Shown here: one piece after another, positions 14,301 to 29,245 of the stretch
How the letters are laid out: each line of letters begins with the position of its first letter
Numbering within the stretch: position 1 is the stretch's first letter
DNA from: Rotaria macrura
Lineage: Eukaryota; Rotifera; Eurotatoria; Philodinida; Philodinidae
DNA: 64,000 nucleotides
Direction: 5' to 3'
Assembly: GCA_900239685.1 (NCBI GenBank)
Contig: OENT01000163.1
Span: 115,048-179,047, forward strand
Position numbers and translations under genes: made by a program
Notes under the pieces: model-generated
Database searches by the model: none
Told to the model about the DNA's origin: nothing
Seen by the model: the letters and a program-made list of their open reading frames with translations, nothing else

Positions 14301-15100
14301 AATGACATGGTGTCGAGTGTACTCACTCAAAAATGAAGTATATACACTTCGATTGAAGAAATAAAACAGTATCGAAAAATGGAGCAAAGTGAAGCATTTT
14401 TAAATTTCAAACCAGTGTTATTCATTTATTTTCACAAGAATAAAGAGATATGGTGCCTTGAATTTGCGAAAAAAAATAGGCAAAACTATGAAATGGTTTT
14501 CTACGCCAAAATTACGTAACCAGATTGGTTACAATTCTACTTTGAGCCAGTGTTTCTAACAGGAATTTTAAGCAAAGTACCAATCCAAAGTTTACCAACA
14601 CTTTTCCCACGCTTTCCCAACAAAAGCAAAGTACTTTTTCAAAATCGCAGATGCCCTGGATACTTTGCTTTTGCTTGGGGTACTTAACGTTAGAAACAGT
14701 GTCAAACTTTGAGCTGCTGATTTTTATTGATAGAATATCTTAATAATGAGAATCTATACTCATTCTGCGTCAATATAATGTCAAAAGCTTGAACCGAATA
14801 TTGATCATGATTTTTCTGACCAATCTCATGAGCATTAAAAAGGATTCTATTCATAAATAGTGTTGTAGGAAAAACATTTTAGAATATTCACAATAGATAA
14901 CGATCACTTGACCTGATCCAATTCCATCTGAAAGATTGTTCGAGACAACATGCGCCTATAAGAATCTTGTAAACATAATTGTAAGTGAGTGACATCTATA
15001 CCATGATGGAATTCATCAATTGATTCTCTTAATGGCTGATCGACGAGAATTTTTCAAACGACGATTATAAGAGGATACATAGATATATTACTCAAGTTCA
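11383..15100. other. Intergenic region between JNK and the MAP4K gene
   Basis: About 3.7 kb of AT-rich sequence without a convincing gene. The minus frame 12400-12627 and plus frame 12653-12862 have protein-like composition but no domain I recognise and no credible splice partners. A TIR element lies at 14540-14707, and a G-rich run is at about 12932-12950. I see no RNA gene. Confidence 0.5.
14540..14707. repeat. Small TIR element with CAAAGTA motif arms
   Basis: The left end contains CAGTGTTTCTAAC (14548-14560) and the right end GTTAGAAACAGTG, ending at 14701; the match extends outward through CTTTGA-type sequence. The interior has alternating CAAAGTA and TACTTTG copies, so it folds into a hairpin. 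No coding capacity. I could not settle a target-site duplication, although CTTTGAGC occurs on both sides. Confidence 0.65.
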
Positions 15101-19634
<4,534 letters not shown>

Positions 19635-20077
19635 TATTATTTATTGATAATGATCATTTTCTGTCAAATCTCTTGTCTCTTCTCTGTTCTGTTTTTTTTC
19701 TTTGACAAAACAATATTTGGATAATTTCTTCTGTTTTAATCAATGTTTATTATTTCAATTGAAAATAAATTCATTATTATCATTTATATTTCAACTCTTA
19801 CATTGATAGCTTTTTCTGAGAAAACTTCAGAAGATAATACCTATTGTGTACATGTCAACGAGAGATTTTTTTTATTGAATGAGCTACTTGAGAAATAAAC
19901 AAACAAACAAAAATCTGTGACAAAGTTCGCATGCTAACATTGGATATGAACTTCGAGTGGCATGAAATGTGAATGAATCGAATCTAAATAAAGATTTAAG
20001 ATTCTCGGACGCATCATGTTGATCATCGGATCTAATTGGGTTGTATAAGGTTTTAATAAAACTAATGAATAATGGAA
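19635..20077. other. Downstream region of the MAP4K gene
   Basis: No gene is seen. A candidate polyadenylation signal AATAAA lies at 19764-19769, about 130 nt after the stop. The minus frame 19884-20204 runs into the foldback cluster and is not a gene. Confidence 0.45.
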
Positions 20078-21049
20078 CCCAGGGCAAACAATCAGATGTT
20101 AAGATCTGATAAGATTCTGCATCTGATCTTATATGATCGTGTAAGATCCGACAAAAAATCGTACGAAAATCGTAGTCTCTGAGATCTTGCATCAGATCCC
20201 ACACTCAGAGTCTTGAAAGATCATATTAATGTGTAAGATCTTTCAAGACTCTGAGTGTGGGATCTGATGCAAGATCTCAGAGACGACGATTTTTTGTCAG
20301 ATTTCACACATATTTCAAGATCTTGTATGTATTTCATAAGATCTTGTGTCAGAGTTTTCGACCTGCCCAGGGCAAACAACCAGATGTTAAGATCTGATAA
20401 GATTCTGCATCTGATCTTGTAAGATCAGACGAAAAATCCTATGAAAATCGTAGTCTCTGAGATCTTGCATCAGATCAGACATTCAGATTCTTGAAAGATC
20501 ATACACATTTATAAGATCTTTCCAGAATCTGACTGTGAGATCTGATGCAAGATCTCAGAGACGACGATTTTTTGTCAGATTCTTGTCAGATTTCACCCAT
20601 ATTCCAAGATCTTGTATGTTGTTCATTAGATCTTGTGTCAGAGTTTTCGACCTGGGTGGGTATTCCCATGTCGAACAACCGAATAGCCAGTTCTTAGAAA
20701 GATCGCATGTCTGATCATATTTGACCATATAAGATCCGATGAAAAAACATACGCAAAATCGTCGTCTCTGACTTCTTACGTACGATCGCATTAGAAGATT
20801 CCTGAAAGATTCTGTTACTCATGATATACTACAGTAATATTTCAATAAAATTAATTATCTTCTCAAAATATCACTTAAAGTTGTGAATGTAAACAAAGTG
20901 AAGGTACGATCTTTCGAGGAAAACATAGTGTGATCTGATGCAGGATCTCAGAGACGACGATTTTTTGTTAGATTCTAGAAAAATTTCGTCCATAGTGCAA
21001 GATCTTGCGTGCACAAGGTAAGATCTTATGTTAGACATTTTGACTTGGG
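20078..21049. mobile_element. Three tandem foldback elements of the CCCAGGTC type
   Basis: Copy 1 spans 20078-20365, copy 2 spans 20366-20656 and copy 3 spans about 20665-21049. Copies 1 and 2 both start CCCAGGGCAAACAA and end with TTTTCGACCTG; copy 2 continues to GACCTGGG. Copy 3 starts CCCATGTCGAACAACC and ends TTTTGACTTGGG. Each is a long hairpin whose arms are built of AGATCTGA/TCAGATCT variants, and each has the near-identical AGATCTCAGAGACGACGAT block. Minus frames 20555-20791 and 20871-21176 are artefacts of these repeats. Head-to-tail adjacency suggests repeated insertion at the same site or tandem duplication. Confidence 0.8.
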
Positions 21050-23402
21050 TTTTCAAATCATTCATTTTTGCCTCGCTTGTACAAGTATCGTTTGTACTAC
21101 TTACTATAGGACGGCGAATTAAAAGCATCATGAAAAATGTGTCCTTAATTCGAGAGAGCTTTGTCTTTAGAATCATTTAATAATAGGAATCATCTATTCT
21201 TTCACAGTACCATTGACTACATTAAAGAATAGTCGTCAAAGTAACGCAACGAAAGTAAATCCATTCGAATACTTAGTGCATTTTGAATGAAGACAATTGA
21301 ATGTTTCGTTCCCTTGATTATTGATGATAATAGTGATGAGAGAGAAACTGGAGTCTAGTGATTGCATCATGCAAAGCACTATGGTTGGAATGTTCAGCTG
21401 GTTCATTTACTTTAATCATCGTCAATATAGTCTGTTTAGAATAGAAAATATAACCGGTAATAAAACTAGATTAGCCTAAGACAGAAGAAAAAGAGTTAGA
21501 TCCATTTTGAAGAGTATCAGTCAATTATAGAAGGCATTTATAAGTTAAATAATGAATGACACTTTCTTGTACGTAAGTTTACTCCTAAGTAAGTTTGAAT
21601 TGAGAATAATTGTTAAATACTTTATTATCGACAATCTATCACTAATTATCTCATATGCTTAAGAAAGGAAAAAATTCATTGGGATGCAGAGTCTTGGTTT
21701 GTAATTCTATAATTATAAATAAGTGTTCGAATATGAAATATATTTCATAGGTCAAACATTACTATTGATAAACTACAAATAATAATGCAATATACTATTA
21801 TTTCTCATTTATCCCGATATCATCGCAAGACTAGACTAGACATATTAAAATGAATTTATTCAAAACCATACTCAATATCTGTTCTATTCATCAATATATA
21901 TAGTAGGCACTCTAGTGAACATGATTTATCGATTGTTGGTCATTTATATTAAAAAACGAGAATATGATTTTGTACAAGTTGAAAGATGCCCTATTTGAGT
22001 ATCATTTAGAATAATGATTGTGAAAAATATGCAAAAACAGTCACTGTTTTTTGCTTATATACGAAAAATCGTTTCTTATCATACGCATTGTAAACAACTT
22101 ACGTTATCAAAATCGAAAAAGGATCTATGAAACAGATTATTAAAAATTATACCTCACCAAATTTATGACGATGTTGAATCATCAAAGTTTTATAGGTTTT
22201 CAAAGTAATCGATGAGAATCAAAATATTAAACGATATTATCATTTGAATTGAAAATATTTCTTTGAAATAATTGTCATAAATCAAAAGTAGAGCAAACCA
22301 TGCTAACTGTCTATTTGAACTATGTTAATATGAATTGACAATAGATTGTACATCACTAAATTCATCCGCAAAATAGACAAGGTAAACGAAAATTTATATT
22401 TTTCATGAGCAATAAATAATGTTTGAATCAGTAGAAAATCTTGGTAATGAAATTTGAACATAATCGTTCATAAAAATGATGTATAATAAATGTTTTAGAA
22501 GATTTGTTTTTTCCATCTTTTATATTGATCATACCTATTGTAACTTGCAGTATTGATTTAGTTGGTCGCTTTGTTTACGTTGATAATAAGAATATGAAAC
22601 TAAATGCTTAAATTTATTCGAATTTGTTTACATGAATGATCTTGTTCGATTATTTTTTCTATCGTTGATAACTATCAACAAGTTCATTTACAAAATTACA
22701 TTCACCAAAACATAAATGATCTTAATGATGATTTTATCCTCTTGTGAAGATAAGTTTCATACAACTTAAAGTTATATGTGAATCTAAAACACAGCTATGG
22801 TCAATTTATCTCTTATGGATTATCGATTAGATTGCTGCCTGGCAAACATTCTGTTAACTTCAAAGATTTCGCTTTTCTTATTACCATCGTTATGAATTAT
22901 TATAAACTATTTATTTAGGTTAAATGTCTTAATTTTGTCGTTCAATCTTCTCTATTATTTGAAGATAAAATATTTTAGAGAGAATAATTTTTGCAATACT
23001 TTCAAGACGAGAAAAATTTCAGAAATCTATTTTTCAACTGAAATTTCTCAATAAGAAGAGTTGCATACGTACAGGAAATTTTCAGAAATCTCTATTAAAA
23101 AAACTCTCTGACACAGATGAATACTTCATTGAGAAATAAAAACGTCGAATAGAACGAACTTTATTATGAATAATGCTGATCATATATATCTTTTCTGATC
23201 ATACGTATGATGTATTGAAAGAATTTTTTTTCCGAATAGTTTAATGTACGTATTTGTCGTGTCCAAATTAATTTGCTTGTCGATAATATAACTTCGACAA
23301 GGCAGACTATTGAAGTTGTGTGAAACAAAATAGATATTAATACAGTTGAAGACACAAATTATTTATTGTCACATACGTACTGCTGCATGATGACAACGAG
23401 AG
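21050..23402. other. Gene-poor AT-rich stretch
   Basis: I find no gene, RNA or structured repeat. Short frames such as minus 23164-23355 have no recognisable family. The composition is uniform AT-rich intergenic sequence. Confidence 0.5.
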
Positions 23403-23656
23403 TTACATCACATTTTTGCTTTTTAGCATTCCCATCGATTCCTTTTGTGAATCCCCTGTAAAATCACATTTCAACATTCCTTGAACACCATTAAAATTTT
23501 GAAGTCGTGTGATTTCTCCTAATGATTTTAGTGCGTCTTTTGAAACGTCTTGTGCAAACAAACTTGGTGAACCTGGTGTTTTGGATATTTGATTGTATGT
23601 ATAGTATACATTTGTCGAAATTATAACTTCGACGACCAGATTAACTTCGACGCGGC
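23403..23656 (-). pseudogene. Fragment resembling the C-terminus of a ligand-binding protein
   Basis: On the minus strand an open stretch without a start codon ends with TAA at 23403-23405. Its last 60 residues look protein-like: a TPGSPSLF segment, a probable helix ending LGEITRLQ, then F-N-G-V-Q-G-x-L-K-C-D and a G-D pair. A G-[VI]-x-G-x-[IL]-x-x-D-x-x-G-D pattern near the C-terminus is seen in Leu/Ile/Val-type periplasmic ligand-binding proteins, which would imply bacterial origin. I saw no splice acceptor or upstream exons, so it is either a decayed fragment or the last exon of something I could not assemble. The family assignment is weak. Confidence 0.3.
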
Positions 23657-26600
23657 ATATTCATTTTATAGCAGTTCATTCAATGCTTATTTGAATTACG
23701 AATGCTTTTTCATAGGACTTTTGTTCTAAAAGAAAAAGCAATCGTTTCATCGTTAGAAAGAATATAACGAAGTATTATGGTTAACATGATTGAATTGAAA
23801 TATCTCAGAAAAGTCTATCTTTAGTGAATTATCACGATCTATTTAGTTATATAATCAGTTTTAATATTATCGAAATCGCATGTGGAGACTAATCGCTTTG
23901 TTTCATATTAATAATTTGAATACATATAAAAGCACTAATCATTAATTATCGAACCATTTGATCTTTCGACTTGTGAAAGATTTGAATTTTGTGTCTAGGC
24001 GCAAAATCTATTTTCGAAGATCAGATATGTTTGAAATTTCAGTTTCATACAACAGTAAAATAGAATCTTGCGAAAGTAGTCTTATTAAAAAAACTTATTT
24101 GGTTTCAGCAGGGAGCTGAATTTATTCGAAATTTCATAATTAATATAAGCGAAAACAAAAAACTAACATCACGAGCCTATATCTGACCTGAAAACTGAAG
24201 TATCTACTCTATAACCTTCTAAATAAAACAAATCAGTTAACAAGGACAAATCATAAAACAGATTAACATATTGCGATCCTTTCAGTATTAATTTCAACAT
24301 GTTATCGATTGGAGTTTGAACGCATTAATATGGAAATCTTTGAGAGAAATAATCCATCGATTTTACAAAGATTTTATCAAATATTATTCTATATAATATT
24401 ATTCGTTTTCTAGTGAGCTGCATTGAGTCTCGCTAAACATAAGTCGCAAAAGCAATGCAAACAGTATTCCTATCGACTCCTATTGATAATTCAATTGTAC
24501 TGATATTTTATGCAATATAAATGATGCTGATGTTTCACAGTAAAAAATTTGCATAAAACTGACTATTGTTCGTTTCATCTGATCCACACATAGAAAAGAA
24601 ACTGCAGAGTAAACATTCATCGAAAACAACAATCCACAGTAGATCAATCCAAAGTCCCTAACACCTACCTAACTTTCTAATTTGAATGATAAGTATTGAA
24701 ACAGTGTATCACAACTTAATCCGAATGATTATCTTAAGTTTTGAAATTAATAAGAAAATTTTTGACAAAATTTAGTCCATGGTATCGATCGCCACTTTCG
24801 TTTATTGTGCAGCATTGTGGCCAATCGAATGTGCAGAAAAATATTATTTTGAATGTCACAAAACGCATTAAAAAATCATACAGAAAAGCTCATACCTACA
24901 TTAGAATTTCAAGTTCATTGTTAAATGGTTTTCGAAGTTTGTTGACCGTTTTTTTTTCAATCAAACTTGTAGGGAAACTTATTTTACCATCATAGAAGCA
25001 TGGCCGTTTTCTCTTACTTAAAATAGATTCGATATATCAAACGAAGAGTGATTTTTTATTCAAATCTGGCAAACAATAGTTCCGAAATACAAGCATCTAT
25101 GTAATGAAAATCTCAACTATATGCACGGATTTGGATGAAACAGAAAATTCACCAAAATATACCAATGAAAAATTAAGGAAAATGTTAGTTAAGATTGACT
25201 ATTTTGATGAACATACGGAACATGATAGAAACTTTCAATAGTGTCTGGGTAAGACTGAATTTAGGGGAATATTCTACATTGATTCGATTGGGTACATGCT
25301 TGGATAACAACCTTCCTCATATGAAGGCGAAATCGAATCAGGTAGCGGACGAAAATGAACGATTTCTTGAGAAATTCATAAAGTATTTATAAAGTAGTAT
25401 ATTTTTCGTTATTCTAAGCATGGATTTTGTAAGCACAGTATATTCCATAAATTATAATAAATGGCGTTTAAAAGGAAAAAAATCGACTGTAGTTATGTTT
25501 TCATCAAGATATGCACTCGCTAGTCGAAGAAAGTATTCATTTTTATCCATAAAAAAGAACTCGTCCTATCGTTGAAAAAATTCGTCACAGAAGGAAAATG
25601 AATGATTTATTCTTTGTCGACTTTCAAAGGTTTTTTTAATGTACGTTTTCGAATTTCAGAAACAATTTCTACACTTGTCTTGCTCGAGTTTCACGTCGAA
25701 TTAATCAAATGAAAATGAATAAAAACGTCACTTATTGCGATTTGATGTCAATTATGATAAATTATGCCAAACAAAACAAATTTTTTCCAAATGCAAATAA
25801 TAATAACAATAAATTTATCAATTTGGTGGTTTCATTATTTTTAAGAGGAAAAATGTCTAGTGGAATCGATCGATGTTAAAAGACCCTAAGAAGCAGGGGC
25901 GTACCGAAGTCACAAGAACGAAGAGGGGCGGCGTAACACCCCCCCCCCCCCCCGCCCTCTAAATTCAATATTTCAAAAGCAAGGGGGGGGGTGCAAGGTC
26001 TTTATTCATATCAATTCAGCAACTATAGTCACCAGAAAAGGGCTTTTTTTCTATTTTTATCTCAAAAACACAACATTTCCAAAAGCAGGGAGCATAACAC
26101 CCCACGCATTCCGTATCCGCTCGGCACGCCTCGGCTACAAGGAAACTTGTTTCAAAACATAGCATGCTGGACGTATCGAAGTCTTAATATAAATTTTCGA
26201 AAAGAGACTGTTTATTTTAACTTGTGCAAATTAGCAACGATCTCTCATCGATTCCGGAATCAAACGATAGAAAAGTGAGTTTACAATGAGAAATTATGCT
26301 GATAGGAAATTGTTTATTGGATATAAAAGGAGAAACATTATTGTGCGTTTTTTTATCGTGTCTCTTTGTTGATTTAATTCTAATAAATAAATGGACGTAA
26401 AACAAACGAATTCTTTACATTACATAAGTGATATGAATCTTTCGAATTTTATAAGTGACAAATAGATTTGAAGTGTGTCAAAAAAGAAAAGTATTCCCTA
26501 AAGGATAATTGATTATCTTGTTTAAGATCATCTTTATAGATACATGTAGAAGATCATTTATCTTTGTCTACGTTAGAACTAAATATTTCGTGTCAAATAG

Positions 26601-27271
26601 CAAAAAAAAATGAATAAAATGTTTATGTAATAAAATGATGATTAAACAATATTAAAAAGAAAATGATAGATGTTCGTGTTCGTGTTCGATTATTAATGAA
26701 GTAAAAACGAAAATGTAGGTGGAGAATAAATGTCACGAAAGATATATGATCAACCAATCGTTATGATATGTATTCAACAGATACATTTATCTATCGATTC
26801 GTACAGTTTCTTTTTTCTTCGCTCGTCCTCTTTTTCTCATAGAGAATATTCGAGAGAAAAGACGCCTGTTTTTTTGATTGGTAGAAAATGAATAGGTAGG
26901 ATTGAAGTATAGAATATTGATGAAAAGTAAAAGCATTGATCTGTGACGACGAACGACGAAGAGGACGAATACGACGAAGGAAGCAATAAAGAGACCATAG
27001 GTAAGATATAGATTCTTCTACACGTTGAGCCGTGGGCGATCTTCTTCGATTCGCATGACCAGTAGAGCACAAACCGATATTTTTTCAAATATTCTTTTAT
27101 ACTAATTAATATTCAATTTATATTAAACCAAAAAAATTAGAAAAAAATCGAAAGACGAATATTTTTAAATGAAAAATTAACTAAAAATTCAGAATTTTCT
27201 ATTTACGGAGAAAAAACGAACTTATAAATTGTAAACAAATGAAAATTAAACATAAATAATTAAAATTTAGA
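23657..27271. other. Gene-poor region upstream of the Pax gene
   Basis: No supported gene. Plus frames 24741-24995, 25195-25392 and 25991-26278 have no recognisable domains. The minus frames at 26791-27088 are overlapping low-complexity Ser/Arg-rich translations. A GC-rich repeat block is noted separately at 25895-26185. Sequence just before the Pax start is very AT-rich, with no obvious TATA box. Confidence 0.45.
25895..26185. repeat. GC-rich repeat fragment with poly-C and poly-G runs
   Basis: CAGGGGCGTACCGAAGTC near 25897 recurs in degenerate form near 26166 (GGACGTATCGAAGTC). GGCGTAACACCCC near 25930 recurs as GCATAACACCCC near 26092. Poly-C (about 25940-25957) and poly-G (about 25984-25991) runs are self-complementary. 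The CAGGGGCGTA start resembles hAT-type MITE ends, but no right terminus or target duplication is clear, so it may be a truncated copy. Confidence 0.5.
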
Positions 27272-29245
27272 ATGGTTGATACTAATGATGAATATCTAAA
27301 TGATAATATAATGATTAATTATGATTCGAAAAGATTTTCATTAGAAAATTGTTTGAATTCTCATCGAAATCCAACAGATATTGAATATCATTCAAATAAT
27401 AAACGACGTAAGTTCTTCAACGTTCGTTCGTTTTATGTTTTTTTGTATTTTAATTTACTTTTAAAATAATTTGAAATCAATCTAAAGGTTTAACAAGGCA
27501 ATCATCAAAAGATAATTCAAATGAAGATGGTTTGTTTATTTTTTTCTGAAAAGAAACCTATCTTAATTAAATTTTATTAAGGTCACGGTGGAATAAATCA
27601 GTTAGGAGGCTTATTTGTAAATGGTCGTCCACTTCCCGATGTTGTTCGACAACAAATTGTTGCCTTAAATCAACAAGGAATTCGTCCGTGTGATATTTCA
27701 AGACAATTAAAAGTTTCTCATGGTTGTGTTTCAAAAATTCTTGGAAGGTTAAATAAGTTTCTAGAAAAATTTTCAAAATCAATGTCTCTTTTTTTTCAAG
27801 ATTCCTTCAAACAGGTTCAATTCGTCCGGGTGTTATCGGAGGATCGAAGCCAAAAGTAGCAACACCTAAAGTAATCAATGCTATAACAAATTACAAGAAA
27901 GCACAACCAACAATGTTTGCTTGGGAAATCAAAACGAAACTAATTAATGATGGAATTTGTGATGAAAAATCAGCACCGTCAGTGTCATCTATAAACAGGT
28001 ATCTATCGTTTGGTGTACGTTTTTTAAACAGTTCTACAGAAAAAAAAACAACAAAGAAAAAATTGTTGATTTGTATTGTTTTTGAAAAGAATCGTTCGAA
28101 CAAAAGCTGAAAAATGTTCAAATAATAAAATTGAAGATGGAAATGTGATATGTCGATCGAATTCGAATGACACCAATGGAAGAATAAATGATTGTCATTC
28201 ATCAACGAATTCAAGTGATGAAATTCATTTAGATAATTATCAACAATTTCAAACAACATGGAATCATCAAGAGAATATTTATGAAAAAGATTCACGTAAA
28301 GCGTTTGTTTTTATTTTTGAATAAATCAAGCGATTTATTTTCGATTATTTGTTTTGTTTTCTCGTTCAGCTGATTCAATATTAATAACAGTTGAAGAAGA
28401 AAAAGCGTCGATTTTAGAAAATTTTTATCAACAAAATCCCTTTGCTGATTTCTCACAAATGGATGAAATTCAACAACGAACTCAACTAGATGAACAAATC
28501 ATACGAGTAAATTTTAGTTATTTTTTTTATTAATTGAAATTCAATAAAAATTTAAAAAATGTTTGAAGCATTATTTTGATAGTGTTCGAAATCATCAATG
28601 GCCCAATCAATCTTCATATTATTGTTCCAATTCTCATGAAATCTATTCAATTGAATCAAATCCAAATATAATTTGTTCGAATTCGACAAATTCTTTGCCC
28701 ATTCTTGTTGATTCAAGAATTTCTATATCGCCTCAATCCATACTTTCATTAGAGCAAATGTCAATTATTCATAATCAACGAGGTACTAATTTTCTTTTTC
28801 GTTTCAATCTCTATTTATTTATGTTTTAAAATGTTTGTTATCAGATGAAAGATTACCAAAAGATGAATCATCCATAATAATCAAAGAAAATAATAATTTA
28901 TCGAATAAATCAATGATACTTTTAAACTATCCTCGACTGTATTCATCGTCAAGTGAGACATCATTAGATAATTGTCGACAAGAATCCATTGATTATCATC
29001 GTACATCACCGTGCCAACAACAAAATATTTCAGCAACAAATCCTCTTTACACCGACTTAACACCTGTTATTAATTCAACTCCATTACCATCATTCGAAAC
29101 ATTGAATAGTACGACTTTTTTTTTTCAATGATGTCTTACTTTGTTTGTTTTCTTTCTGTTTTATGTAGGATCTGAATGTTATTTTTATAATCAACAATCA
29201 TCAGATGAAATGTGGAGACCGAAAACAGAAAATAAATCGAATTGA
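27272..29245 (+). CDS. Paired-box transcription factor, Pax2/5/8-like, with divergent homeodomain
   Basis: Nine exons: 27272-27407, 27488-27529, 27582-27747, 27801-27998, 28090-28295, 28370-28506, 28569-28782, 28845-29108 and 29169-29245. They give 479 residues, and all junctions keep frame. A complete paired DNA-binding domain runs from about residue 60 ([10 protein letters not shown]) through [39 protein letters not shown] and PTMFAWEI to SVSSINRIVRTK near 187. GHGG, VSHGC and [15 protein letters not shown] fit the Pax2/5/8 group rather than Pax6 or Pax3/7. From about 250 to 305 lies a full-length but divergent homeodomain; in its third helix the usual WFxN is YFDS, so homeodomain Asn51 is replaced by Ser. 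I see no octapeptide. The C-terminal third is Ser/Asn-rich. Family members act in the nucleus as developmental regulators. The start codon lies one base after a TTTAG acceptor-like sequence. Confidence 0.93.

Noticed and set aside
20555..21176. Minus-strand frames of 78 and 101 codons
   Set aside because: They lie in the tandem foldback elements, and repeated segments of the frames coincide with the AGATCT motif arms.
24741..25392. Two plus-strand frames of 65-84 codons in the gene-poor region
   Set aside because: No recognisable domain, signal peptide or credible splice sites joining them into a gene.
26791..27088. Overlapping minus-strand frames just upstream of the Pax gene
   Set aside because: Overlap in two frames with Ser/Arg-rich low-complexity translations of a GACGAAGAGG-type repeat; more likely Pax 5' flanking DNA.
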